In this document: piece by piece, positions 9,327 through 18,131 of the stretch | Position numbering within the stretch: position 1 is the first letter of the stretch | Layout: the number at the start of each line of letters is the position of its first letter | NCBI RefSeq assembly: GCF_016587375.1 | Contig: NZ_BNJG01000001.1 | Location: forward strand, 4,346,001-4,410,000 | From: Ktedonobacter robiniae | GTDB lineage: Bacteria > Chloroflexota > Ktedonobacteria > Ktedonobacterales > Ktedonobacteraceae | DNA: 64,000 nt | Direction of reading: 5' to 3' | Notes under the pieces: generated by a model | What the model saw: only the letters and a program-made list of their open reading frames with translations | The model's database searches: none | Told to the model about the DNA's origin: nothing | Position numbers and translations under genes: made by a program

Positions 9327-9701
9327 TCTAGCAATTTGAGACCAGTTCCCAAAAACATTTACACTGAAAAGGTGCGGTATCGTCATGGCTTCAAACATAC
9401 TAGGGAGAGCAATGCAAACGGCGACAGTAGCCGGGTATTGGTATTTCCATTGGGAAGTCGATTCCGCCATTGGAAAATTTTCTATTATCTCCTCTCTCCT
9501 TTCATTTGGAGGTGAGGAATTTTTTTTGCCCAGAAATACAACCTGACGAGATAAGTTACGGGGAGAGAAGGGGAGGAGCCAGGCGAAGACCATCTTACCG
9601 GGCTGGCGATCGGAGAAGGTTTCAATGATGACCTATCAACCGGTTGTGTTTTAACACGCGAAGCGTACAACGTCTGCATACATTAGCTATTAGGGGGATC
9701 T
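9327..9701 (+). promoter_or_regulatory. Long untranslated leader of pyrB
   Basis: No convincing coding sequence lies here. Proceeding 3', it holds an imperfect stem (TTTCCATTGG near 9444 with CCATTGGAAA near 9468), then the terminator-like hairpin described separately, then about 170 nt without clear structure up to the AGGGGG ribosome-binding site of pyrB. The length suggests control of pyrimidine synthesis by attenuation, but I could not match a PyrR-binding loop. Confidence 0.4.
9491..9527 (+). terminator. Candidate attenuator in the pyr leader
   Basis: CCTC-T-CTCC (9491-9499) pairs with GGAG-GT-GAGG (9508-9517) and is followed by AA and eight Ts (9520-9527), the layout of an intrinsic terminator. 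Because it lies between the pyr promoter and pyrB, it would stop transcription before the operon unless an alternative structure forms. Confidence 0.45.
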
Positions 9702-10697
9702 ATGAGCCAGATTGCTGTTGAGAAGACATATGACACGTTAGCGATGATCAATGGAGATTTCAAGGGCAAGGACATTGTCTCGTTTGATCAGTTCAGTGCC
9801 GATGATGTGCGCCGGATCTTTGCCCTGGCGGGTCATATGAAGCAGCTTGTGCTTGGCAAAGAGCCATGCCAGTTGCTCGCGGGTCAGCTTGTCTCGCTGC
9901 TCTTCTTCGAGCCTTCGAGTCGTACCTTCGGGTCGTTCGCAGCTGCGGTGAAGCGCCTGGGTGGGCAGACGCTAGAGATCCAGAATCCTGAGACGGTCTC
10001 CTCGGTCAACAAAGGGGAGACCTTTGAGGATACGATCCGTGTGTTTGAAGCCTACTCAGATGCTATTGTGCTGCGTCATCCCCGCCCGGGTGCCGCGTTG
10101 CGGGCCGCGGAAAGCGCTGAGTTTGTCCCGGTCCTTAATGCTGGCGATGGCAACAACGAGCATCCTACACAGACGGTGCTGGACCTCTATACACTCTATG
10201 AGCGCTTCGGCCGCCTGGATAATTTGACAGGCGTTATGGCAGGTGATGCGCTGAACAGTCGGACGATACACTCCCTGATGCGTGGTCTTTCGCTCTTCGA
10301 GAATAATACAGTCTATCTGCTCTCTCCCGAGAAGCTGCGTCTCAATCGCGAAGATCTAAACATGTTCCGCTCCCGTAATATTACTATCCATGAAATCACG
10401 AGCGAGAGAGATATCCCTAGGGATTGCCAGTACTGGTACTGGACGCGTATTCAAAAAGAGCGCTTTGACTCGCTGACGGAATATAATGAAATGGTCGCAC
10501 AACGTTTTACGGTTACCCCTGCCTTGCTCGCAGAATATGCCAGCCAGGAGATGATCCTGATGGATCCCCTGCCGCGCATTGGTACAATCGACACAGAGGT
10601 CGATAAAGATCACAGAGCTGTGTATCTACGTTCGCAGGTTCGTAATGGCTTGTATACCCGCATGGCGCTGCTGGCCCTCGTTCTGGGCCGCGCTTAA
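9702..10697 (+). CDS. pyrB: Aspartate carbamoyltransferase catalytic chain
   Basis: Transfers the carbamoyl group from carbamoyl phosphate to L-aspartate, the first committed step of pyrimidine synthesis. 331 residues. Signature FEPSSRTFGSF at ~69-79 is the carbamoyl-phosphate site (S-x-R-T); HPTQTVLDLYTL and MDPLPRIGTIDTEVD are also typical of PyrB rather than of ornithine carbamoyltransferase. The ATG follows AGGGGGATCT. It is the first gene of pyrB-carA-carB-pyrE-pyrF on one strand with short gaps, so carbamoyl phosphate is made and used by enzymes of the same operon. No regulatory chain (pyrI) is present. Confidence 0.95.
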   Translation: MSQIAVEKTYDTLAMINGDFKGKDIVSFDQFSADDVRRIFALAGHMKQLVLGKEPCQLLAGQLVSLLFFEPSSRTFGSFAAAVKRLGGQTLEIQNPETVSSVNKGETFEDTIRVFEAYSDAIVLRHPRPGAALRAAESAEFVPVLNAGDGNNEHPTQTVLDLYTLYERFGRLDNLTGVMAGDALNSRTIHSLMRGLSLFENNTVYLLSPEKLRLNREDLNMFRSRNITIHEITSERDIPRDCQYWYWTRIQKERFDSLTEYNEMVAQRFTVTPALLAEYASQEMILMDPLPRIGTIDTEVDKDHRAVYLRSQVRNGLYTRMALLALVLGRA

Positions 10698-10742
10698 GCG
10701 TGGGGACTCTTACTAGTTACACAGATTCTGGAAGGATACCCA

Positions 10743-11882
10743 ATGATGCTGCAAATTGACACTGCTAATAAGCTACTAAAAGATGTTGTGGAGGAGAGTT
10801 TGGCGTTTTCGGCAACGACTCGTAAAGGCGTCTTGTTATTAGAAGATGGAACGCGTTTCGAGGGCCTCTCCTTTGGCTACGAGCAGGCGACCGCCGGTGA
10901 GGTGGTTTTCTGTACTGGAATGGTGGGCTATCCAGAAGCCCTGACCGATCCCTCGTACACAGGCGAGATCCTCACAATGACATATCCAATTATTGGCAAT
11001 TATGGCGTGCCCAATGCCGAGCGCTGGGAGGGTGATCGTATCCACGCGGCCGGGCTGATTGTCTCAAATTATATCCCGACGCCCTCTCACTTCGAGAGCA
11101 CCATGGATTTGAGCACCTGGCTGAAACGTGAGAAGATTCCCGCGCTGGAGATCAAGGACACCCGCCTGCTGACCCAACATATTCGTAAGCATGGCACGAT
11201 GCTGGCAACAATTATCTTTGATGAGGATATTCCTTTTCATAATCCCTATGTCGATAACCTGGTCGCGCGTGTCTCTACCAGCGAGGTGCGTGAGCATGGC
11301 TCAGGCGAAACCACTATCGCCCTTATTGATTGTGGCGCCAAGCACAATATCATCCGCAGCCTGGTGGCGCGAGGTGTACGCGTAGTAGAGGTGCCCTGGG
11401 ATTACGATCTCTTCGCGGACGACAGGCCCTTCGACTTTGATGGCATCCTGGTCTCCAATGGTCCGGGCGATCCCAAAATGGCTGAGAAAACTATTCAGAC
11501 GCTGCGCGCCGCGATGGAGCACGAAATTCCAATTATGGGTATCTGTCTGGGACACCAGTTGCTGGCCTTGGCCGCGGGCGGCGATACCTACAAGCTGAAG
11601 TTTGGCCATCGCAGTCAGAATCAGCCCTGCCTACTTGCTGGTGAGAAGCGCTGCTACATCACAACGCAGAATCATGGGTTCGCGGTAGGCACGGTTCCAG
11701 AAGGGTTTGAACCCTGGTTTATCAACGCGAATGATAATACCAATGAAGGCATGCGCCATCGCTCACTTCCGTTCTTCTCGGTCCAATTCCATCCCGAGTC
11801 TACACCGGGACCCATGGATACCGAGTGGCTGTTTGATCTCTTCCTGGAGAAGGTATACGAGGCAAAGGGGGCATTGATCTAA
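10743..11882 (+). CDS. carA: Carbamoyl-phosphate synthase small (glutaminase) subunit
   Basis: Hydrolyses glutamine and channels ammonia to CarB. 379 residues: N-terminal CPSase small-chain domain from ~28 (KGVLLLEDGTRFEGLSFG), then a class I glutamine amidotransferase with nucleophile Cys268 in GICLGHQ and the His-Glu pair in QFHPEST near 353. An N-terminal extension of ~28 residues precedes the usual start; GGAAGG upstream of ATG10743 supports the longer form. The TAA stop at 11880-11882 abuts the GTG start of carB, so the two subunits are probably translationally coupled. Confidence 0.95.
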   Translation: MMLQIDTANKLLKDVVEESLAFSATTRKGVLLLEDGTRFEGLSFGYEQATAGEVVFCTGMVGYPEALTDPSYTGEILTMTYPIIGNYGVPNAERWEGDRIHAAGLIVSNYIPTPSHFESTMDLSTWLKREKIPALEIKDTRLLTQHIRKHGTMLATIIFDEDIPFHNPYVDNLVARVSTSEVREHGSGETTIALIDCGAKHNIIRSLVARGVRVVEVPWDYDLFADDRPFDFDGILVSNGPGDPKMAEKTIQTLRAAMEHEIPIMGICLGHQLLALAAGGDTYKLKFGHRSQNQPCLLAGEKRCYITTQNHGFAVGTVPEGFEPWFINANDNTNEGMRHRSLPFFSVQFHPESTPGPMDTEWLFDLFLEKVYEAKGALI

Positions 11883-14800
11883 GTGAAGTCGCTAAAGAAA
11901 GTGTTGGTGTTGGGAGCGGGTGCGCTCAAGATTGGGCAGGCCGGAGAGTTTGACTACTCCGGCTCTCAGGCCCTCAAAGCTCTTCAAGAGGAAGGCATCT
12001 CAACGGTCCTCATCAACCCAAATATCGCAACCATTCAGACCTCGAAGCAAATGGCTGACCAGGTGTATTTCCTGCCCGTGACGCCATTCTTTGTCGAAAA
12101 AATCATTGAAAAAGAACGCCCCGATGGCATTCTGCTCTCCTTTGGCGGCCAGACCGCGCTCAACTGTGGTATCGCGCTCCACCAGAACGGTGTGCTGGAG
12201 AAATACGGGGTGCAGATCCTGGGTACACCGGTCTCGGCGATTATCCTGACCGAGGATCGCGAGGAGTTCGCGCAACATCTCCGCTCGATCAATATTTCCA
12301 CGCCCCAGAGCCACGTCGCTGAGACGCTGGACGAGGCCTTGCGCATCGGGCATGAACTTGGCTTCCCACTGATGGTCCGTGCCGGGTATGCTCTGGGTGG
12401 ACAGGGATCTGGTATCGCGCATAGCGAAGACGAACTGCGCCAGATTGTGGATGGCGCGCTGGCGTTTGCGCCCCAGGTCCTGGTTGAGCAGTATCTGCAT
12501 CACTTTAAAGAAGTCGAGTACGAAGTCGTGCGCGACGCCTTTGATAACTGCATCACCGTCTGTAATATGGAGAACATGGACCCGTTGGGCATCCATACCG
12601 GCGAGTCGGTGGTTATCGCTCCCAGCCAGACGCTGACGAACAGCGAGTATCATACGCTGCGTGCGGCGGCGATCAAGATTGTGCGTAGCCTGGGCATCGT
12701 GGGTGAGTGCAATGTACAGTACGCCCTAGATCCCCAAACCTCGCAGTACTACGTAATCGAGGTCAATGCGCGCCTCTCGCGCAGCTCCGCCCTGGCGAGT
12801 AAGGCGACTGGGTATCCTCTGGCTTATGTTGCAGCGAAACTGGCGCTGGGTTACTCCCTTACCGAGTTGACGAACAAAGTCACAGGCGTCACCCAGGCCT
12901 GTTTTGAGCCGAGCCTGGACTATGTAGTAGTCAAAATTCCACGCTGGGACCTGGAGAAGTTCAAGGGTGTTAGTTGGACCATCGGCACTGGCATGAAGTC
13001 GGTAGGCGAGGTCATGGGTATTGGGCGCACCTTTGAAGAGGCCTATCAGAAGGCCATTCGTATGCTGGACCTGGAGCTGGAGGGCGCGACCGCAGAGCAA
13101 CCTTTCGCCGGCTATACCTCGACGGAAGAGGTGCTCCAGCAGTTCCTGCACCAGCCCACGCATAAACGCATGTTTGCCTTGCCGTTCGCCATGCGCCATG
13201 GCTACTCCATTGAGCAGATCCACGATATCACTGGCATCGACCATTGGTTCCTGACGCGCATCTGGAACATTCTCTCGCATGAGGAGAGCCTGCGCCAGAC
13301 GCATGATCTCTCCGCAGAGATGCTGCGCCGCCTGAAGCAACTGGGTATCTCAGATAAGCGCATTGGGCAGATGGTTGGTAAGGCAGGGCTGGAGATTCGT
13401 GAGCTGCGTAAGCAGTACGGTATTGTACCTGCAATTCTCCAGATTGATACCCTGGCGGGCGAGTTCCCTTCGGAGACAAACTATCTCTACATGACCTACA
13501 ATGCGCAGCATAATGACATTCAGGCTCTGGGCCAGAATGGTGTCGCGGTGCTGGGATCTGGCCCCTACCGCATCGGCTCCTCGGTCGAGTTTGACTGGAC
13601 CTCGGTAAGCGCCGTCGATGCGCTTAAGAAGTACCAGAAACAATCCATCGTGATTAACTGTAATCCCGAGACTGTCTCGACCGACTATGATACCTCGGAT
13701 CGCCTCTACTTTGAAGAACTAACCTTCGAGCGTATCGCTGACATCTGCGAGTTTGAGTCGCCCCATGGCATCATTGTCTCAGTGGGCGGACAGACGCCAA
13801 ACAACCGCGTACAGGCGCTACATCGCTACGGCTTCTCGATTCTGGGCACCAGCGCCGAGAATATCGATGGGGCTGAGAACCGCAACAAGTTTTCATACCT
13901 GCTGGACACACTGGGGATTCGCCAGCCGGAGTGGGCATCATTCAGCAGCCTCGAAGAGCTCCGTTCCTTTGTGGAGCGCGTTGGCTATCCCGTCCTGGTT
14001 CGCCCCTCCTACGTGCTCTCGGGCAGCGCCATGAACGTCTGCTATAATCAGGAGCAGCTGGAGCGCTATGTAGGCGAGGCCGCGGCCGTCTCGCGTGAGT
14101 ATCCTGTGACTGTGAGCAGGTTCTTCCAGAAGGTCAAGGAGATTGAGCTGGACGCCGTCGCGCAGCGGGGCGAGGTCAAAGCCTTCGTCATCTCTGAGCA
14201 TGTTGAGAACGCGGGCGTGCACTCTGGCGATGCAACCATCGTGTTGCCACCACAAACGATCAATGAGGAGACCAAAGCACGTATCGAGAAGGTTGGGCGC
14301 GCCATTGCCAAAGCCTTACAGATCACGGGTCCCTTTAACATCCAGTTCCTGGCCAAGGATAACGAGGTCTACGTCATCGAGGCCAATCTGCGTGCCTCGC
14401 GCACCTTCCCCTTCATCTCGAAGGTGACCGGTGTCAACATGATTGAGCTGTTCATCGACGCTCTCTTCCAGGAATCTATTCCTGACGTTAGCATGCCGCG
14501 CCCGTCCTTTGTCGCGGTGAAGGCGCCGCAGTTCTCTTTCTCGCGCTTGACCGGGGCAGACCCCATTCTGCGCGTCGAGATGGCTTCCACTGGCGAGGTG
14601 GCCTGCTTTGGTGACGACCTGGAGGAGGCCTACCTGAAGGCGATCATTGCCACTGGCGGTCGTGTGCCGCAGAAGGGCATCTTTATCAGCCTGGGTGGTG
14701 ACGACAAGAAGGCCAAGTTCCTCGAAAGTGCGCGCCTGTTCGCGACCCTGGGCATTCCCCTGTACGCGACAGAGAAGACCACAGCCTTCTTGCATACCAA

Positions 14801-15098
14801 CGGCATCGAGGCAACCAGGCTCTACAAGTTACATGAGCAGCAAGAGCCCAGTGTTCTGACCTACTTCCGGGAGAACAAGATCGACCTGGCCATCAACATC
14901 GTGGATCGCCATATCATGAAGGATATCGACGATGACTACGCGATGCGTCGCCACGCGATCGATCATAATATCCCACTCTTTACAAAGGTCAAGCAGGCGC
15001 GTCTCTTCGCGCGAGCTATTACGCAGAAGCAGTTGGAGACGATTCCGATCAAGTCCTGGAATGAGTACACGGTTGATGAGGCTGTGACTCAGAGCTAG
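11883..15098 (+). CDS. carB: Carbamoyl-phosphate synthase large subunit
   Basis: Makes carbamoyl phosphate from bicarbonate, ammonia and two ATP. 1071 residues, normal length, with two homologous ATP-grasp halves: the first begins KVLVLGAGALKIGQAGEFDYSG, the second near residue 555 with LGSGPYRIGSSVEFDW. VRAGYALGGQGSG and VRPSYVLSGSAMNV are the paired ATP loops, ENMDPLGIHTGES a nucleotide/metal motif. The C-terminal ~120 residues form the MGS-like allosteric domain (ISLGGDDKKAKFLESARLF). GTG start, zero gap after carA. Confidence 0.95.
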   Translation: MKSLKKVLVLGAGALKIGQAGEFDYSGSQALKALQEEGISTVLINPNIATIQTSKQMADQVYFLPVTPFFVEKIIEKERPDGILLSFGGQTALNCGIALHQNGVLEKYGVQILGTPVSAIILTEDREEFAQHLRSINISTPQSHVAETLDEALRIGHELGFPLMVRAGYALGGQGSGIAHSEDELRQIVDGALAFAPQVLVEQYLHHFKEVEYEVVRDAFDNCITVCNMENMDPLGIHTGESVVIAPSQTLTNSEYHTLRAAAIKIVRSLGIVGECNVQYALDPQTSQYYVIEVNARLSRSSALASKATGYPLAYVAAKLALGYSLTELTNKVTGVTQACFEPSLDYVVVKIPRWDLEKFKGVSWTIGTGMKSVGEVMGIGRTFEEAYQKAIRMLDLELEGATAEQPFAGYTSTEEVLQQFLHQPTHKRMFALPFAMRHGYSIEQIHDITGIDHWFLTRIWNILSHEESLRQTHDLSAEMLRRLKQLGISDKRIGQMVGKAGLEIRELRKQYGIVPAILQIDTLAGEFPSETNYLYMTYNAQHNDIQALGQNGVAVLGSGPYRIGSSVEFDWTSVSAVDALKKYQKQSIVINCNPETVSTDYDTSDRLYFEELTFERIADICEFESPHGIIVSVGGQTPNNRVQALHRYGFSILGTSAENIDGAENRNKFSYLLDTLGIRQPEWASFSSLEELRSFVERVGYPVLVRPSYVLSGSAMNVCYNQEQLERYVGEAAAVSREYPVTVSRFFQKVKEIELDAVAQRGEVKAFVISEHVENAGVHSGDATIVLPPQTINEETKARIEKVGRAIAKALQITGPFNIQFLAKDNEVYVIEANLRASRTFPFISKVTGVNMIELFIDALFQESIPDVSMPRPSFVAVKAPQFSFSRLTGADPILRVEMASTGEVACFGDDLEEAYLKAIIATGGRVPQKGIFISLGGDDKKAKFLESARLFATLGIPLYATEKTTAFLHTNGIEATRLYKLHEQQEPSVLTYFRENKIDLAINIVDRHIMKDIDDDYAMRRHAIDHNIPLFTKVKQARLFARAITQKQLETIPIKSWNEYTVDEAVTQS

Positions 15099-15136
15099 TA
15101 TTCTAGCCTGAGAGAGTCTCATAGCCGTAGATGATG

Positions 15137-15178
15137 GGGAGTAGCGATTGTGTGTGTTATCACACAGTCTCTACTCCC
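15137..15178 (+). terminator. 18-bp hairpin between carB and pyrE
   Basis: Arms 15137-15154 and 15161-15178 pair with one mismatch and one G-U around TGTTAT; a short T run follows. It lies inside the operon, so it may reduce rather than stop transcription into pyrE-pyrF. Confidence 0.55.
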
Positions 15179-15264
15179 TTTCCCTGAGCACAGAAGCGTG
15201 CCGTGAATGCAATATTTATTGTGGGCGTAGAGTAGTAAGAGCAAGAACTAGAAGGTGGAATCCC

Positions 15265-15927
15265 ATGAGTAGTGATGCAACATTGATGGAACTCTTTGAG
15301 CAGGCAGGCGCGATCATCACAAATAGTCATTTTGTCTATAGTTCGGGGCGCCATAGTTCGGTGTATCTGAATAAAGATGCGCTCTATTTAAGACCAGAGC
15401 TGATTTCGTCGCTCTGCGAGCGTATGGGACAGCCCTATGATCCTGAGCAGATCGACGTGGTGGTGGGTCCCGTCATTGGCGCAGTAATTCTCTCGCAGTG
15501 GACGGCCTATCATTTGACGAGGCGCAAGCTCTCGGGCGAGACCCGGGCGGTCTTCGCGGAGAAGGGTTCCGATGGCGTAGATAAACAATTTTTCTTTGGC
15601 CGTGGCTACGACAAGTTTGTTAAGGGCAGCAATGTCCTGGTGGTAGAGGATATTTTGACCACGGGCGGCTCGGCGCGCCAGACGATTGAGGCGGTGCGCC
15701 GCTATGGCGGTAACGTGATCGGCTTGAGCGTGCTGTGCAATCGTGGCAATGTGGGACCTGAACAGGTTGGAGGCGTTCCCATTCATGCGCTAGTCGAACT
15801 CCCGCTGCAAACCTATACCGCCGAGGAGTGCCCCTTCTGCCGCGACGGGGTTCCGGTCAACACCGAACTGGGGAAAGGGCGTGCCTTCCTGGCCAAACAG
15901 CAAGCCGCCGACGCACAGAAGTTGTAG
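15265..15927 (+). CDS. pyrE: Orotate phosphoribosyltransferase
   Basis: Joins orotate and PRPP to give OMP. 220 residues. The type I phosphoribosyltransferase PRPP loop VLVVEDILTTGGSARQ is clear, as are the N-terminal SGRHSSVYLNKD and VVGPVIGAVILS motifs. ATG15265 is chosen because AAGGTGG sits just before it and homology starts at MSSDATLMELFEQAGA; further upstream the frame runs into the carB-pyrE hairpin. The tail carries a CPFC pair (EECPFCRDGVP), seen in some bacterial PyrE proteins and possibly binding metal. Fourth gene of the operon; the PyrC and PyrD steps that precede it must be encoded elsewhere. Confidence 0.93.
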   Translation: MSSDATLMELFEQAGAIITNSHFVYSSGRHSSVYLNKDALYLRPELISSLCERMGQPYDPEQIDVVVGPVIGAVILSQWTAYHLTRRKLSGETRAVFAEKGSDGVDKQFFFGRGYDKFVKGSNVLVVEDILTTGGSARQTIEAVRRYGGNVIGLSVLCNRGNVGPEQVGGVPIHALVELPLQTYTAEECPFCRDGVPVNTELGKGRAFLAKQQAADAQKL

Positions 15928-16049
15928 GGTCCAAGCTGGCTTGGATTTCAAGCGCTGAGGGTGCGGATCTCGTAGGAGCAAGTCTATGCAAGCATGGACC
16001 CTATAATAGTATTCGCCGATCAGGTTATTTCATAAAAGGGGACATACAG

Positions 16050-16889
16050 ATGAACTTTGCCGAGAAACTTCTCGCCGCCTCGCGTCGACAGGAAAGCCTG
16101 CTCTGTGTTGGACTGGATCCCGATCCTGGACGCCTGCCTGCTTCGCTACGCCAGGAGCCGGTGATGAGTGCAATTGTGCGTTTCTGTCAGGATATTATCG
16201 CAGCGACGGCCCCATATGCGTGCGCCTTTAAGCCGAACCTGGCCTTCTTCGAGGTCCTGGGGCCGGCGGGCCTCCAGGCGTTCCAGGAAGTAGTTCAGGC
16301 TGTACCTGCGCATATTCCCGTGATCGCGGATGCCAAGCGCGGCGATATCGGCAATACCGCGCGTGCATATGCGAAAACCTTTTTTGAGACCTATGGCTGC
16401 GATGCCGTGACGGTCAATCCCTATATGGGCTATGATAGCGTGGCTCCCTTCCTGGAGTATCGCGACAAGGGTACGCTCCTGCTGTGTCGCACCTCCAATC
16501 CAGGAGCGCGCGACATGCAGGATTTGCGCGTGCAGGATGAGAGCGGGACGCTACGCCCCCTCTATGAGGTTGTCGCCCAGCGCGTGCAGTCCTGGAATAC
16601 TGCGGGCAACTGCGGGCTGGTGGTTGGGGCGACCTATCCCGAGGAACTGCGCCAGATTCGCACTATCTGTCCCCAGATGCCGATCCTGATTCCGGGGATT
16701 GGTGCCCAGGGAGGCGACCTGGAGGCGGCGGTCCAGGTGGGTGTGGATGCGCAGGGTGAGCTTGCGATTATCTCTTCCTCGCGTGCCATCCTCTACGCTA
16801 GCGAGGGCGAGGACTTCGCCCAGGCCGCGGCGGCAGAGGCCCGGCGCGCACGCGATCAGATCAACGCCGCACGCCAGAAGCAGGGTTAG
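16050..16889 (+). CDS. pyrF: Orotidine 5'-phosphate decarboxylase (type 2)
   Basis: Decarboxylates OMP to UMP, the last step of the pathway. 279 residues, the longer type 2 subfamily. Active-site IADAKRGDIGNTARAY holds the Asp-Lys-Asp catalytic set; FKPNLAFFEVLG, VTVNPYMGYDS and ILIPGIGAQGGDLE are typical of type 2 enzymes. ATG16050 is preceded by AAAAGGGG; earlier in-frame codons read into the pyrE tail. The 122-base gap after pyrE contains a possible 7-bp closing stem (GGGTCCA at 15928 with TGGACCC near 15995) and a TATAAT at 16002-16007 without a -35, so an internal promoter is possible but unproven. Confidence 0.95.
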   Translation: MNFAEKLLAASRRQESLLCVGLDPDPGRLPASLRQEPVMSAIVRFCQDIIAATAPYACAFKPNLAFFEVLGPAGLQAFQEVVQAVPAHIPVIADAKRGDIGNTARAYAKTFFETYGCDAVTVNPYMGYDSVAPFLEYRDKGTLLLCRTSNPGARDMQDLRVQDESGTLRPLYEVVAQRVQSWNTAGNCGLVVGATYPEELRQIRTICPQMPILIPGIGAQGGDLEAAVQVGVDAQGELAIISSSRAILYASEGEDFAQAAAAEARRARDQINAARQKQG

Positions 16890-16934
16890 TTGTTTCGGCT
16901 CTGACGCCTGACCGGGAGCGCGTGCGGCGCTTCC

Positions 16935-17000
16935 AAGCATGAGGGAATGGGCATGATTTGTGGGCATTCGCCCACAAATCATGCCCATTCCCTCATGCTT
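16935..17000. terminator. Perfect 31-bp hairpin between convergent pyrF and MazG-like gene
   Basis: Arms 16935-16965 and 16970-17000 are perfect reverse complements with a four-base loop. A CTTTTTCT tract follows on the plus side, as expected for a terminator of the pyr operon. The right arm contains the last codons and stop of the minus-strand gene. Confidence 0.85.
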
Positions 17001-17382
17001 CTTTTTCTGCTTTATACTTCCAGGTACGATGCAGATTCTTGGCCATTTTCTCCAGGTAGGCCTGTTGTAGATCGACGCCGGTATAGTTGGCTAGCTTAAA
17101 GATGTAGGCCAGGCAATCGGCTAGCTCCTGGCCCAGATTTTCACGATGGATAGTCAGGGCCTCCTCAAGTGTTTTTACTTCTTGATCCGTGTGGGCAGGA
17201 TCGATCATGAAATAGACCTGCTTCAGTACCTGCGCGACTTCGCCAATCTCTCCACTTAACATCGTCATGTTTAAGAAGATGTCAGTCGCGAAGCCTTTCT
17301 GGGCGTCCAGCCAACGGTGAAAGGCCTGGAAGTCTTCGATGGTATGCATCTCATTGGGAAAGTTTGTTGTCTCGCCTTGCAT
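16993..17382 (-). CDS. MazG-like nucleotide pyrophosphohydrolase
   Basis: All-alpha NTP pyrophosphatase of the MazG/dUTPase-like superfamily, 129 residues from the preferred start, expected to hydrolyse (d)NTPs to monophosphates. The metal-binding signature is visible: EIGEVAQVLKQV (E-x2-E) followed by ELADCLAYIFKLANYTG (E-x2-D) in the second helix pair, and a C-terminal LEKMAKNLHRTWKYK. ATG17382 (MQGETTNFPNEMHT) follows GAGGG by 8 bases and is preferred; an in-frame ATG at 17490 would add 36 residues with no family likeness. Its stop lies inside the hairpin shared with pyrF. The substrate is not predictable from sequence. Confidence 0.75.
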   Translation of the reverse strand: MQGETTNFPNEMHTIEDFQAFHRWLDAQKGFATDIFLNMTMLSGEIGEVAQVLKQVYFMIDPAHTDQEVKTLEEALTIHRENLGQELADCLAYIFKLANYTGVDLQQAYLEKMAKNLHRTWKYKAEKEA

Positions 17383-17540
17383 TTTTTGATCCCTCAAAGG
17401 CAACGTGGAGGTTGCCACACTTGCCACAAAATTTTGTAGAGAATGCTGCGTGAGCGTAGTGAGTGTCGCATGATGTTCTGAATGGTCCATGCGATACTTG
17501 CTACGCTCATGAATAAAAGACGTCTGATTGGTGATCTCGA

Positions 17541-18110
17541 TTAGCGGACGGTGAGTTGCTCAAAGAGATGTGGATAGTTAATGACGAGGCCGTCATCATC
17601 AACCGTGATCTCGGTGCTGAACTCGCTATCCAGTGACTCATAGCGGTAGACGCGCTCGCCTGGAAGATTGCTCAAACAAGTGTAGCGCTGGCGGATGGGT
17701 GTGACCTGCATGTCAGGCAAGGCGACATACGCTACCAGAATTTCCTTTGACTCATCGACTGCCAGTTGCAGACGACGAATGGGCAACGTATTGGTAAAAG
17801 GGGAGATGGAGATGTCGATATCGATGCAGCCTGCCAGGTCTGGGATGGGTTCTCCTTCTGCAAAGAACCAGTTTCCTTTCCCATCGGCGCACAAGTGGAG
17901 GTCAGCCTGCAAGCGTCCCAGAATATCGATATCAAACTGGGTGACTTGCCAGTCGGAGTTACAACGGACAACATAATGGGCGCGTAAGGGCATCCCTTGT
18001 TCCATGGTAATGGCCTGCCCATCGGCGAGCACCTCCTCTTCACGAGCATGGAGGAAGAGGTGCTCAAGACCGGGCTGACCGAGATGGGACCATAAAACAG
18101 AACGTTTCAC
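17541..18110 (-). CDS. Putative glycolipid-binding family protein (PF06475-like)
   Basis: 189-residue soluble protein resembling the DUF1089 / 'putative glycolipid-binding' family. The diagnostic pattern is DGQAITMEQGMPLRAHYVV near the N-terminus, then DWQVTQFDI (the family's W-x-T/TR strand), and IDISISPFTNTLPIRRLQL in the middle, matching the family's D-x-D-x-TPxTNTLPIRR core. The family forms a beta-rich barrel; its biological role is unknown. Starts at ATG18110, 21 bases beyond the argS stop on the same strand, so it is probably co-transcribed with argS. No signal peptide. Confidence 0.65.
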   Translation of the reverse strand: MKRSVLWSHLGQPGLEHLFLHAREEEVLADGQAITMEQGMPLRAHYVVRCNSDWQVTQFDIDILGRLQADLHLCADGKGNWFFAEGEPIPDLAGCIDIDISISPFTNTLPIRRLQLAVDESKEILVAYVALPDMQVTPIRQRYTCLSNLPGERVYRYESLDSEFSTEITVDDDGLVINYPHLFEQLTVR

Positions 18111-18131
18111 GGTAACTCTCCGCAGTGGTGT

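Noticed and set aside
9173..9600. Open frames on both strands in the FKBP-pyrB gap
   Set aside because: No ribosome-binding sites, no codon bias and no recognisable protein; the promoter and leader explain the space.
16002..16007. TATAAT between pyrE and pyrF as an internal promoter
   Set aside because: No acceptable -35 at 16-18 bases and no start-site evidence; kept only as a remark under pyrF.
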